NCBI RefSeq assembly: GCF_029168945.1
Contig: NC_083602.1
Coordinates: 88,608,027 to 88,672,026, forward strand
Length of the DNA stretch: 64,000 nt
Source of the DNA: Cannabis sativa
Taxonomy: Eukaryota; Streptophyta; Magnoliopsida; Rosales; Cannabaceae
Reading direction: 5' to 3'
The translations under genes and the position numbers were made by a program. Under the pieces are notes generated by a model that was given only the letters and a program-made list of their open reading frames with translations, was not told where the DNA came from and did not search any database. Below, one piece after another: positions 22,640 to 35,339 of the stretch; position 1 is the stretch's first letter, and the number at the start of each line of letters is the position of its first letter.

Positions 22640-24420
22640 TCTTATTTTTATTAAAAGAGAATTTTATTAATCAAAACAGAACAATTACAATACAAACCAA
22701 CATCCACAAGACAACAACTAACCGACTCACTTACATATTACGAATAAAATTAAAAACTTGTTGGTCCCTCTTAGAGAGTTTCTTCCTATCCACAAGCAAT
22801 AACCTAGTTTTTAACACTACTCTAATCAAATTATCCACATAAGAGATCATAAACAATTTTTACTCAAAAATACAAGTATATATTCTGGTTCCACCATATG
22901 AAGTATATTGTTGTCGCACAAGCATTCACAGTATCACTATGAAGCAAGCTACGAGCTCGTTTTGTATTCAGCCACATCAACCAATATGGGTAAGACTCTG
23001 GCCAAATGACAATACCAAGCCAAGACTAAATAACCTGCAAGAGTTTCTTAAAGAAATGACACTAAACGAAAAAATGAGTATGCCAATTATCTCCAATATC
23101 ACACACTAGGCCAAATGAAAAGTAACAGTGATACCTCTTGTCATCAGGTGATGTCTTATTAACAAGTTATTATGGAAGGCTTGCCAAATGATAAATTTAT
23201 ATTTTGGCATGGATAAGCGACACCAAATTATTTAACAATTATCGACCTTAACATAAGGAGCGAGAAAGGTTTAAAGCTTGCTTACCCGAAATCTACACTC
23301 TTAATTTTTTAGCATCTAGGATTAACTCTCGTGTGAAAACATCTCTATGGTTGAGGAGTTTATGCCAATACTAACTCACATCTCCTTTCTTATCAACAAC
23401 ACAAAAATCTTGATTTTTTATATAGATGGTAATGATCCATTTAACCCAAATAGCATATTGCTTCATAGAAAGAGCCTTAATATACAAAGAAATCGATGCT
23501 TTATTCCACTTGGCTCCTTCATGGAAACCTAAACTGCCATAGTTCTTAGATTTGCAAGCAAGATCCCACGATGCTAGATGCATCTTACTAGTATTACCTT
23601 TCGCATCCCATAAAAAGTTCATGTAGAGTTTTTCAATATCCTTGACTACCTTCTACGGGAGCATACTTATGCTCATTGAATTGCAATAGATGCCCAACAA
23701 AACTGAATGAATCAAATGCACTCTACCAGCATACGAGAGATATCGACTTGCCCAATTATGAAGCTTCATTTGAATCTTCTTCAGAAAATATTACATCCAT
23801 TACTTTTTATTTTTTGGTCTTATTGTCACACTGAGGTACTTAAGAATAAAATGACTCTCTTTAATGGAATCAGATCCCAAATGGCCAGTTTAATCGCTTC
23901 ATCAACCCCACCAAAGTAAATATGTGACTTATTCGAATTGGTTTAAAGGCCCGAGCAGCTGTTAAAGGTAGCAAAAGTTTCTTGAATTACATGAGCAACT
24001 TTTTCGTCCTTTTAATTACTAAACATGATCAGATAATCAGCAAAACAAAAACTAACTAACTTTAAAAGTTTATACATTGCATGATACCTAAAATTTGAGT
24101 TATATGGAAGCAAAAAGGCACATTACACACTAATTACGTAGCAAAAAGGTAAAACAACCCATTTTTTTTCAACAAATTGATTTTCAAGATCATTTGTGCA
24201 GCCACATTACTCTTTCTAGAAATGACACTTCGAAGTTTCCTCATTTTTTTAGAAAATCACAATTGTAGCATATAGTGGTGCAGCCATGCCAACAACCTAT
24301 GCAATCGCACAACTCCTCTAGAAGCAATTTTTTTCAGTTCTCTTCATGTTTGATCAAATCTTCAATATTTTTACATCGTTTCCACTCCAAGTCATACTAA
24401 ATCCATCTAACCTGAAGATA
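22640..24420 (-). pseudogene. LINE (L1-type) reverse transcriptase fragment
   Basis: Read on the minus strand, successive broken frames give the plant L1 reverse-transcriptase C-terminal half: the palm motif CFADYLIMFS, HVIQETFATF, NKSHIYFGGVDEAIKLA, LHNWASRYLSYAGRVHLI, FLWDAKGNTSKMHLASWD, then GSLGFHEGAKWNKA. Several stops and frameshifts interrupt it. The catalytic FADD is FADY (24033-24044). The N-terminal endonuclease is absent. The 3' end runs out near 22640-22700 in A/T-rich sequence resembling a LINE 3' UTR (GATTAATAAAATTCTC). This is a long-dead 5'-truncated copy. Confidence 0.8.
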
Positions 24421-24837
24421 CATTGAAATAAGTATAAATCCACACAAAATAAACCTAAATACCTAAAACTTAACCTAAATTAACACCTTAAAAGTGAGTC
24501 TAAAACTCATTTACATATGCTTGGTTTTTTTTCTTTGGGGATGGAAATATATAATATACTTTAAATATTTGGCTAAAAGAAATTAAATGTTTATATATAT
24601 AAATAAATACTTGGAAAATAAAAATATACATCATTTTTTTTTAAAAAAAAGTACTAAATTAAAATAAAAGATAAAATATTGAAATTAACACAAAACATTA
24701 ATTAAAAAGTCAATAAAATTACCATTATTTAATAGTAAGAACTTAATATTATTCAATAACTAAAAGTTTAGGAACTAATTTGCTAGTGACGATTTTGCTA
24801 AAATCTAATATACCAAAAATAAAGTGGGGGACCAATT
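24421..24837. other. Intergenic AT-rich sequence
   Basis: No gene or repeat boundary recognised. Confidence 0.5.
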
Positions 24838-24960
24838 GAGGCTAACTCAAGTGATCATAGAGGGTACGAGGGTGTGTGTGTGTAGTGAGTCTGAGGATCG
24901 AGTCCTACATTATACAATATAGTGTATACATAAACGCTTAAATAAAAAAAAAAAAATAAG
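24838..24960 (+). mobile_element. Probable tRNA-derived SINE
   Basis: An A-box-like GGCTAACTCAAGTGATCATA is followed about 40 bp later by a B-box-like GAGGATCGAGTCCTAC, then a short body and an A-rich tail (ATAAAAAAAAAAAAATAAG). This layout is that of plant tRNA-derived SINEs. A (GT)n lies between the boxes. No target duplication was confirmed. Confidence 0.55.
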
Positions 24961-26330
24961 AGACGAAATTTGATAAAACCTATATAATTTAAGGACCCCC
25001 CATAAAATAAGCCTACAAACAAAATACCAACCTTACCATAGACAATACTGATCACCATCAATATGATTCCAAAACCTGCCACTTTAACTTAACTGTCAAA
25101 TCAACATTCACTCTTCAGTACTCTTCTATATATCACCACAAATTTGTATTCAACCAAAAAAAGTTAAGTAAACCAAAAAAGACAATTTCCATCTAATCTC
25201 AACAAAGATTGAGTTCTTAAAAATTTGATTTGTTTTGGTTATATACAATACACAACATTTAAAATGGTACTATAGATAAGACACTATTTTCTGTCATTTA
25301 GTAACCAATAACTTTTTCCCTTATCATTCTGTCATAATTGTGTCACAAGTTTTAGCCTTATATGCTCTGTAGATTGTACTGCATATATAGTCCAATATTT
25401 TATATAATTTTTATATATGTAAAAGGTGAAAAAGAAAAAGAAAAAAATAGCTGTTGTATACGAAAGAATGACCAATATGTACTGAACAATAGAACATGAT
25501 AAGGAGACAAGTGAAACCTTTATTTTTGAAAAATGAATAATGCATGTAAATATTTAAATTTGGCTATAAAATCTCTAATGTCTAGTCTGTGTCACTTAAT
25601 TACAAAGGACATAATAGAGAGAAGACTTTAGAAGGGTCCTATTATTCTTGAATTTTGAACAATGAGATATATATATATATAAATTTATATATTTATATTA
25701 ATGTGGGTACATCAGAACAGATATATAGTATTATAAGTTATTGATTATTGTGGTCCAAAAACTTTGTGCTAAGGCAAAATGGGAAAATTGAATGACTGTT
25801 CTGCATATATAGTAGTGTGCAGTTGTTATCTCAATGAATAGTAGTTGTCCAAAGTCTTAACTCTTAAGTTGTCCCCTGACCTAATTTGTTATATAATAAT
25901 TTTAAGACTGATGATATGAAAACCCATTAATATTAGTTAGTTCAAAACATTAATATCATAGGACACTATTGGTGGTTACTATAACTACGTACAGTTAATA
26001 TATGCAGATTTTAAATTCCCACACAACAATTGAATGTTGGATCTCATTCATTTTCTTTTTTACACTTAAATTGCTATATAGGAAACATATGGTAATTGTT
26101 GTTATATTGTTTGTTATTTAGCATAGAATATAATATTAGATTAAAATATGATGATATAATATATATTAATTATGTGTTGGATAATATATTATATGATATA
26201 TAATATAATATAATATAATACATAAATTTTAATAACCTCACAATTACATGTGGGGATTATAGATTCAAAGAGATAAATTTCTAGCCGTTAGCATTAAAAT
26301 TAGTATTGGGACGATGGGGTATATATGAAT
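24961..26330. other. Intergenic AT-rich sequence
   Basis: No gene seen. Short (AT)n tracts occur near 25668 and 26200. Confidence 0.5.
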
Positions 26331-26751
26331 GAGTGATTCTACAATGCACTCCCTTAAAAGGGATGTATTGATGCACCCTTAACTTATTTTGGCATTTAGA
26401 AAAAAAAAATTAGTCTAATTTTTTTTTTTATATTCATGTACATTATAGCTATTTAAGATATCTTACAAAATTTTGAAAAATTCGGAATAATTTACAATAT
26501 AGAAAACAATGTTCAAACAGTTAATTTTAAACGCGTATAAAATAAAATAATCACGCGTACAACACACTGTTTGAACATAATTTTCGGTGTGTTAAACTTT
26601 TCCAAATTTCTTGAAATTTTGCAGGATGTCTTAAATAACTATAACGTACATGAACATGAGAAAAATTTGACTAAAAAATTAGTTCGGATGCTAAAACAGA
26701 TAGAGGTGTATCGATATATTCATTTTAAGGGGGTGCATTGTAGAATTTTCC
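26331..26751. mobile_element. Mutator-like MITE with 9-bp target duplication
   Basis: TATATGAAT flanks both sides (26322-26330 and 26752-26760). The TIRs start GAGTGATTCTACAATGCACT and (reversed right end) GGAAAATTCTACAATGCACC, and continue into CCCTTAAAA and ATCGAT/ATTGAT blocks. A 9-bp duplication with long TIRs is typical of Mutator-like elements. 421 bp, non-coding. Confidence 0.85.
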
Positions 26752-26995
26752 TATATGAATTGGTTCCATATAGATGAGTATCTTGGAAAAGCACCAGACG
26801 ACATGTCGCTTGGAGGTATTTTTTGTGAAAACCGTTTGAAACGTTTAGCAATTTAATGGGGGTGTTTCTAGCAATCTCATTTAGTGCCCTAAATCGACTG
26901 GTAACAACTATTTGAGTGTGTAATTTCAAATATTTAGTCCCACCACTATATAAACCTACGAGTTCACTTTGTGATACTAAGTTTCTATCAAGAGA

Positions 26996-27158
26996 CACTA
27001 CAAGAAAAGAGAGTATTAAGAGCGACTTTAAACTTTTATCGCCTCAAAATATTTTTAGATTTATCAAGCCTAAAATATTTTTTTAGAGCACATTGTTAGA
27101 AATATTTTAGGCTTAATAAATCTAGAAAGTTATTTCTATTTCTCTTTCCTAAGTAGTG
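26996..27158. mobile_element. Short palindromic MITE with CACTAC ends
   Basis: It begins CACTACAAGAAAAGAG and ends CTTTCCTAAGTAGTG, near-inverted termini. Inside, AGATTTATCAAGCCTAAAAT pairs almost perfectly with its inverse at about 27097-27123 (ATTTTAGGCTTAATAAATCT), so the whole 163 bp can fold into one hairpin. CACTAC-AAGAAA ends recall CACTA elements, but no 3-bp duplication is visible. Confidence 0.6.
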
Positions 27159-27641
27159 GTAGTATATATGGGCAAATAAGCTTTTATACTAAAGGTGTAA
27201 GACATTGTTTAAATTTAATAATTCTCCTACTTATTACTTGTGGTTTTTTTTAGTGTTAGATTGCTCTCACATTACTTTCTTTTTGGTGCTTTTTACCGTG
27301 TGGTTATTTACATGTTTGTTATATAGTTTTGAGTTATGATTTGATCTCTTTATCTTTTATTTTTCATTTTATGTGTATTTTTATAATAAATTTGTAATAT
27401 TATTTAATCTTTATTATAATAGTTCAATATATATAGTTGTAATTTTGTTGAATATGTTCACTTTTTTTTTTTTGTGTTACCCATGTTATTTTTACGTGGA
27501 TATCACTTAGATAAAATTATTATTTTTATCTCTTCACTACTTTATTAAATATGTTAAACAAAGGGATTTTATGGAGAGAGAGAGGTTGGTGTTGATAAAA
27601 AATAAGTCATATAAGTGGGGTGCCCAAAAGGGTATATAATT
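27159..27641. other. Intergenic AT-rich sequence
   Basis: Nothing recognisable. The last nine bases (27633-27641) are the left target duplication of the next element. Confidence 0.5.
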
Positions 27642-28000
27642 GTGTAAATATTATTTTGGACTCTGCGTTTTGTAAAAATTATCAATTGGACCCTCTATTT
27701 TGTTAAATGATAAAATAAACCCTGTATTTTCTAAAATGGTACAAATAGGACTTTGAATTGATTTTTTGTCAAAATAAAATTTAATTATAAAAGTGTTATA
27801 AAATTATTTACATTTTCTGTATTTGTTCGTATTAGGAATTGTTTTCAAGTTGATTATATTAAAAAAAAAGTTGTCAAAAATTAAGCTCATAATCGTATTT
27901 TTATTATTTTGGAAAATACATGGTCCATTTTGTCATTTAATAAAATACAGATCCAATTGATAATTTTTGTAAAACACATGATCCAAAATAATATTTACCC
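27642..28000. mobile_element. Mutator-like MITE with 9-bp target duplication
   Basis: Flanked by TATATAATT at 27633-27641 and 28001-28009. The TIRs GTGTAAATATTATTTTGGAC and (reversed) GGGTAAATATTATTTTGGAT continue for about 50 bp (TTATCAATTGGA). 359 bp, non-coding. A diverged copy lies at 10511-10875. Confidence 0.88.
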
Positions 28001-28502
28001 TATATAATTAGTCATGACTCCTCTCCTTGCCCAAAGATATGCAACTCTAGTGGATGTGAATAAAGTGAAAGAATAGTTTGAATGGGAACATTCTTAACAT
28101 AGCTTAATAAAGAGTCATGGCTATGGTTTGTTGAAAGAACAATTAATACTGTGATCTTAAGTTTATCAATTCTACATGCCAAAGGATATTTTTATGAATT
28201 GGATATTAATTTGCACCTATTTATTACATCATAATTTGACATTAAGCATTTTAGTTAAGATGCCAAATTCAATAATAACAATATTCTTCTAATGTACTGT
28301 TTTACTGAGATTAATTAATGTTATAATTTTCATTTATTTTAAGAGTGTTTGCAGTAATACCACTAAATTATTTATTTTATTACACAAACAAATTGAATAT
28401 TTGGGAATGATAGTATCTTAAAAACTTCATTTATGTTCTAGTATTTAGTATTTCGTCCATAAAAATTTGTTAACAGTTGATGTGTATATAATTGTACATA
28501 TG
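28001..28502. other. Intergenic AT-rich sequence
   Basis: No gene or element recognised; it is the left flank of the retrotransposon nest. Confidence 0.5.
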
Positions 28503-28573
28503 ACATATCAAGAAATGTCACTTTTACAAGTACAGTTCGCTACTGCGTTAGTAAAAGTAACTTTTACCAGCAC
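28503..28573. mobile_element. CACTA-like non-autonomous element, left fragment
   Basis: It starts near CAAGAAATGTCACTTTTAC and contains TAAAAGTAACTTTTACCAGC. It is cut at the target site AGCAC by the Copia element, and its right part resumes at 43466. The terminal sequence mirrors the right end CATTTCTTGTAG, and subterminal GCCAGCAC/TTTTGCC words repeat as in CACTA elements. Confidence 0.6.
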
Positions 28574-28857
28574 TGTGAAATGTTAGTTGGTTAGTTACCT
28601 ATTGTACACGTGTCAAGTTAGTAGGCTCTAGTTCGGTATGTTAGGTAAGTTAGTTAATAACTAACTCCTAGCTTTTCCTAAGACATGTATATAAAGGTCT
28701 AACTAGTGCTAATTCATTGTTGTAACATTCATACACACTCAAATCAATACAATTCAATTTACTAAAACTGTTCTTGTGTTCAATGGCCAATCGGCCAATC
28801 ACCTTGTGAGTTCATCTTGAGAGTTTGAGAGAGATTCATGCAAGGCTTTGCATAACA
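28574..28857 (+). repeat. 5' LTR of the Tork-like Copia
   Basis: TGTGAA...TAACA. It has a CACGTG-like word (GTACACGTGTC, near 28608) and a TATA-like TATATAAAG at about 28688. It differs from the 3' copy at one position (AAAGGTC versus AAATGTC). Confidence 0.95.
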
Positions 28858-28859
28858 AG

Positions 28860-28871
28860 TGGTATCAGAGC
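28860..28871 (+). other. Primer-binding site of the Tork-like Copia
   Basis: TGGTATCAGAGC, complementary to the 3' end of plant initiator-Met tRNA, two bases after the 5' LTR. Confidence 0.9.
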
Positions 28872-28974
28872 ATTGGAGAAGGAAGTTCGAAAAGGATTGT
28901 CTTGATTCTTGTTCAAGAAATTCAGTGAACAACCAAGAAAATGGGGACTGCAAAGTATGATCTCGAGAAGTTTT

Positions 28975-30855
28975 TGTTGGGTTTTATGCCCTAAATAAAA
29001 CTCATTTCAATATAATCAGATTTACTTATTAATATAGATCAGAAATAACATTTAATGTTGCATGGTTCACATGATTTATTTCATGATTATATGTACATAA
29101 TGTATAAATTCATCTGAAACCCTTTTCACATACTTGATCCTGTTTATTGTGTCGTCAACACATTGGAAAGTAAACATGACTATGTGAATAAAGTTTCCTA
29201 GATTTATCAGACATAGGGTTTTACTGATATGATAATCTACAACAAGAGTTTACTTGTATTTGGAGAAATACTATGTTCTTTCCAGAGCATTGGTTAAAGT
29301 AAAGCTCAGGTTGGATGCATGGAGTATGCATCGGAAGGGACCGATATTGAACTTTGACTTAGATTTATTAAACTTACCGTAATATCTATTCAAGTCAATA
29401 TCGCCTAAGTTGATCCTAGAATCAAATGATCTTAATCCTGATATGATTAGGCTCAATCTTGAAAGGCTATTCGTGTTCTTTGATTTGTTAGTTAAGCCTA
29501 CTTTTAGGTCAGGGTGATACGTACATTTTGGGAACACGGTAGTGCAATTGAGTGGGAGCGCTATCATAAACATGGAATCTATAGCTTATGCGGCGAATAG
29601 TAAGCAAAGGATGATCTCCTTCGAGCTTGACCAAACGAACATAAATGGTGGAGTACTCATTTCACATTAGCTGAAATATCATTTATACGGGGTCAAGTGT
29701 TTTAAGGAATAAATACATTGTAGGGTGTAACGGTAATTTAATCCCTTTACAGTGTAGATCATTCATATAGAGGATCATTGATCACATTAGGATTATAACA
29801 ATGGATAACTAATGATGTGTCTATATGGTGGAACATATAGAGCATTCTATATACTGAGAGTGCAATTCTGAGTTCTATGCGTGGATTCAACGAAGAATTA
29901 ATAAGTTAGTGAATTTTAGTGCTAAATTCTTGATCTACTTATTGGAAGCTCGGTTATATAGACCCATGGTCCCCCCACTAGTTGAGATAATATTGCTTGT
30001 AAGACTCATGTAATTGGTTTTGACTAATCAATTATAATTCACAAATTAGACTATGTCTATTTGTGAAATTTTCACTAAGTAAGGGCGAAATTGTAAAGAA
30101 AGAGTTAACATGGGCATATTTGTTAATTATGATACTTTGTATGGTGCAATTAATAAATATGATAAATGACAATATTATTTAATAATTATTTATAGTTATT
30201 AAATAGTTAGAATTGACATTTAAATGATTGAATTAGGAAATTGGCATTTTTGAGAAAAACAGATACAAAAGTGGTAAAATTGCAAAATTGCAAAAATCAA
30301 GGCCCAGTCCACCTAGACTAGGGCCGGCCACTTATGTCATCTTTTTTAAATGATTTTTTCATTATTTTAATGCCATATAATTCAAATCAAGCCCTAGAGG
30401 AATGCTATAAATAGATAGTGAAGGCTTCAGGAAAATTACACTTTCTGAATCAGAAAAACCTGAGCCTCCACTCTCTTCTCTAGCCGCCACTCTCTCTCTC
30501 TTTTCTTCCTCAATATTTCGAACCTCTCTTAGTGATTAGAGTAGTGCCCACACACATCAAGTGATACCTCAATCATAGTGAGGAAGATCGTGAAGAAAGA
30601 TCATCAGCAAAGGAGTTTCAGCATCAAAGATTCAGAGAAAGAGATCCAGGTTCAGATATTGATAATGCTCTGCTACAGAAAGGAATCAAGGGCTAGATAT
30701 CTGAACGGAAGGAGTCATTATATTCCGCTGCACCCAATGTAAGGTTTCTTAAACTTTATATGTGTTTATTTCATCGTTTTAGAAAGTTCATATTTAGGAT
30801 GTTAATAAACATACTTGTGAGTAGATCTAAGATCCTGGTAAAATAAATTCCAACA
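28975..30855 (+). repeat. 5' LTR of the long-LTR element
   Basis: 1,881 bp, TG...CA. TATAAATA at 30406-30413 is a good promoter TATA box, followed by a C/T-rich leader. An antisense frame of 100 codons at 29271-29573 recurs in the other LTR and has no known domain. Confidence 0.95.
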
Positions 30856-30857
30856 AC

Positions 30858-30870
30858 TGGCCTCAGAGCC
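30858..30870 (+). other. Primer-binding site of the long-LTR element (variant)
   Basis: TGGCCTCAGAGCC, followed by ATGG. It has two changes (TA to CC) from the usual initiator-Met primer site TGGTATCAGAGCC. Confidence 0.7.
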
Positions 30871-33800
30871 ATGGTAATTGATTTACTTACATGTAATTTG
30901 GACTTTAAAACGATTGTTTGTATGTTCTTTGGATGGTATCATGTTGTATTGAGTGTTATTTGATGATTGATTGATGATTGTGAAATTTTCGTGAAAAATA
31001 ATTGTTATTTCGGTTCTGGCATTATTTTTATTGGATAGTATGGAAAAAATTAAGCAAGTTAGCCTTTTACAGAACTCAATTTGGATTTTATTTGAATTAG
31101 TTATGATTTTTTGAAGATTTGACAAAATCGGGGCTGTGCTGATAGTTTCCTACGATCGCAGAACTGTCCGTACAGTTTCGAATTTTTTCAATTTTCTTCA
31201 ATTTTTCATACTTTTTCATGGAATTAACTTCCAATTTTTTGTATGGTTTTGTATATATACTATTACTATTCCTAATTCAATTCTAATTATCATTTTGAAT
31301 TAATTTAAATTTTTTTTAATTTAATTCAAGATATTAGTGTAATTTGAATTTGAATAGAATTAGTATTTATCTTTTTGCTTAAAAATCTATCTTATTTTTA
31401 AATTTGATTATATTTTTTTTAAATTTAAGGTCAGATATTTTAAGATATTTATAATATCTTTTAAGATATTTATAATATCTTTTAAGATATTTTAAAAATA
31501 TCTTATCTTTTAAGATTTTTTAATTAAATCTTTTTAGATATTTTGACCATATTTAAATTTAAAATAAGATATTTATAATCATGTAATTTTTAAATGATAT
31601 AAGATATTTTGCTAATTTTTTTTTAAATTTTGTTATTTTATTTATTTAAATTACATTTAAAATTTGAAAAAGATATTTATTTATCTTTTCTAATTTTTTA
31701 TTTAATTTTTATTTATAAAATAACATTTAAAATTTAAAAGTAGTTAGCAATTTTTTTTGAAATGATATTTAGGTTGGTTGAAACCTAATTTTTCAAAAAT
31801 TGTAGGTTTAATTTTAAATTTAAATTTTTTAAAAAAAAAAAAATTTTCGAATTTTTCAAATTTTTTTTAAATTTTTCGAAAAATTATTTTTTTATTTAAT
31901 TAATTATTTTCGAAATTAAATATTTAATTTAAAATTAAATAAATCCTACATCCAACTATCCAGCTAACCTTGTTGCAGGAGTATGTGTTTTAGCTTATGT
32001 GTAAGTTTTTAAAACCTATTATTACTTGATTGCAAATAGCCATGGTTACTTTTTGCCAGATCTAATGATCTGATGGCTCCCTTGGTCAAGATAATAATTT
32101 GTAACAGGTATATTTACAATCTTCTTTCATCTGTGTATGACCTAGCAACATGATAGGACCCATCCAAAGTGTGCCTGTGTGAGCCTATGTGTTTAATTTT
32201 ATTATAGATGCATATAGGTTAATGTTGCTAAATAAAATGTCATAGTCATTGATAGATTTTATTTAGGCCCATTTAGTTTTGGGCTTATTCAATTAATAAC
32301 AGTTGTTCTTATTAAGGTTAAATTCCTCTCTTTTGGGCCTTGTGTGAGAGTTGGGAGCCATAGAAGTGGGTACGACATACTGAACCCAGCACCCCCTCAC
32401 ACAAACCACCCCAATTGTGAAGGCCCATTTGCCTGATTTGAATGACTGTACTAGGTTAATTAAACTAGTTTAACCTAATAAAATTGATTAGCAACATAAT
32501 TAATTTCATTTATTTTGAAATTAATTTAAGAAAAATATAGTTTAAGGAATTTTATATTCTAAGCTAAACTATATGTATTTTCTTGTATTTAATTAAATAT
32601 AGAATTATAACCATCTAGATTCTTTCTGGAACTTAATTTAAATTTTTCATTAAATATTCCTATTTAAGTTGATATTTAGTTATCTTCAACTAACCAACTT
32701 AAATCTGAATATCTTTTGAATTCAAAATTTCAAAATTAAGTTGAGGAATTTTAGGCATTGGTTATTAAGATTCTTTAGATATTTTTTTTAAGTTAATATC
32801 TTTTCGAATATTAACTTAAAATGGAATATTTTCAAATTAAGTGGTTACAACTTAATTTTTGATATTTAATTAAATTTAAATTTGAAAATATTTAAGTTCT
32901 AGATTTTTCTAGTACAACTTAAATTAGATATTTTTTCAAATTTTGTGGAAAAGATACTTAGTCAAATAAGATATTTTCTAGATAGTTATTTATAGACTAC
33001 TTATTATTTCTAAAATTAAATAGGAAAATATTATAAATTGTGAAATTAATTATTTAAATAATTAATTTTGGTACAATTTATTTTAAGTATATTTTTTCCT
33101 AGTATTAAACTAGAGATTAATAATTAAGCCTTCTCTACACTTAATTATTTATTTCTTGAATTTAATACATTTAATTAATTTGAAAATTAAATATCTAAGT
33201 TGATTTTTATCATCATACTTAAATATTTCTTTTTCATGACATTTAATTAAATAGAAAATTATTTTTAGTTGAAATTTATTTTTTCAACTAAATTTAAATA
33301 ATTTTCAAAATATATTTTTCTTTATTTTATTAATCAATTTTCGAAATTGCATTTCTTAAATGCTAGAATTTCGAATTTTATCTTGAAAAATAGATTAAGT
33401 TGTAAATTAATTATTTTAATTAATTCTTGGATCAACTTAAATCAATGATTTTTTCATTTATTGATTAATTTAAAATAAATTGAATTAAAGTATATTATTA
33501 GAAATAGAATTAATTAGTCAAAGGAAAATCTAGATAGGTGATATTTTTGCTTGAAGTATTTTTCTAGTGTATTTAATTAAATAGAAAATTAATATTTAAG
33601 TTGATTTTCATCATCATACTTAAATATTTGTAATTTTTCTTATATATTTAATTAAATAGGAAAATTATATTTTTTGTTGTAAATTAATTTTATTAATTAA
33701 TTTTGGGCCAACATTAAATTAGAATAATTTTTTCCAGGATTTATTTTTTATTTTAATATGCATTTTTCGAAAATTGTATTCTTATATACTTTAATTTTTC

Positions 33801-34319
33801 GAAATGCAATATATATTTATAGAAAATTAAATTTGAGTTGTAAATTAATTTAAATTAATTTTGTAACAACTTAAATATTTTTTCTAAATATTTATTGGAA
33901 ATTATTACTAAGATGGAAATAATTCATGTTATTTTCATATCCATCTAAGTAAAATTTATAAATATTAAATTAAAATTTATATTTAGAATTTTTCATTCTA
34001 AATTGGAAATTTTAATTAAATAAATATATATTTAAAATAAATAGAATAAATAAAGAGAATAAAAGAAAATACAACTCTTTTCAAATATTGAGCTTTATTA
34101 TAGAGACATTCGATCTCCATTGTGGGTTTTACACCGCGTTTGTTTTAGTGAGTAATCCTCCCTAATGGAGGAACGTTCATTAGCAATTTCGCACCGTTTA
34201 ACCTCGCATGATAAGTAGTTTGTAAGTGTTTTGTATGGTATGGATCACCCTAATGGTGGCGACCATACTTGACTTGCAAATTATGAAACAATGGTGGAAG
34301 CTCATAAGATAGAATTGCC
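30871..34319. other. AT-rich non-coding interior of the long-LTR element
   Basis: No recognisable coding sequence. Many TTAATTAAAT-type and AAGATATTT-type words recur; a tandem of AAGATATTTATAATATCTTT occurs at about 31440-31500. Confidence 0.6.
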
Positions 34320-34456
34320 TTGACTCTCGCCTAAACGGGACAACGCTGAATTCCAATCTTGATCGAATAAAAGGTTGCTAGAATGTTTAACATTTTAGAC
34401 GAGCTGACAACTCTATTCAATGAATGGTAGCTTTGACTCTCGCCTAAACGGGACAA
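34320..34456 (+). repeat. Repeated CGCCTAAACGGGACAAC motif in the long-LTR interior
   Basis: TTTGACTCTCGCCTAAACGG, continuing GACAAC, occurs at about 34320-34344 (first base differs) and again at 34433-34456. A weaker copy (TTTGACTTTCGCTAATCGAA) is at about 34819. The GC content stands out from the AT-rich interior. Function unknown. Confidence 0.7.
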
Positions 34457-35339
34457 CCGATATCAGTTTGTTGAAAACCTTGGAAATTATTTAGGATTGT
34501 AAGTTTTAGTATTTTCACTTGTCATTCCTACTTGCTATATGCTTATAATTTCTGAATTGTGTATGAATTTATATTGAACCATGTTATTTTCTGTTATTAA
34601 GTTGTAGTTTAATTTCGAATCTTCATTGTTGGTCTAACTTGGCTTGTTTATCTAATGAGATAAATCCCTAGTGGATTTTCACCATTAGACATACATAATA
34701 GTGTTAGATCTCGAAAGATAAATATTGTATATGCGACATCTAGCTGTTCATCCATTGATGACACCTTAGACTAGTATTTTTATGATATGAAACAAGAAGA
34801 TTATATAAATAAGATTACTTTGACTTTCGCTAATCGAAGCATCGTTGGATTCTTATTTTAAACGAAATTATCCTAATTCCTCTTAGCTTATTCATTTCGA
34901 ATTAGCTTTCAAAACATATCATTGGATGAATGGTCTATAAATCATTTCATGTCATTTTATATGACGCATATGATTATAATCCCGAAATTCTATTCCCAAT
35001 TGATATAAATCCTCAATCTTAGAAATCTCCTACTTGTATGGGCAAATCTGACTTAGAGTTTGTATTAGTAGTGCTGGTCCAAGATAGAATTACTCATAAT
35101 ATTTGGTATAAATTTAAGTCTTTGACTTTAATTTTAGATTCCAAATAGAAATTTTCTTATATTTCTAATTCCAGAATCACAATACAGTTACACTTTTTCA
35201 AGTGTTTAATATCCATCTTCTATTAATGGATTAAAACTGTATGGAATATGAGTTAGGTATTCTGTGACCAGGATCCACTTGAAGTATTCTAAGAACTCTT
35301 TGATGTAACTAAACCTATGTCATCATAGACACTACCACA

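Noticed and set aside
29271..29573. Antisense frame in the long LTR, longer version at 37562-37927
   Set aside because: The same sequence occurs in both LTRs and has no known domain; it is an accident of LTR sequence, though its length differs between copies because of a CG-linked indel.
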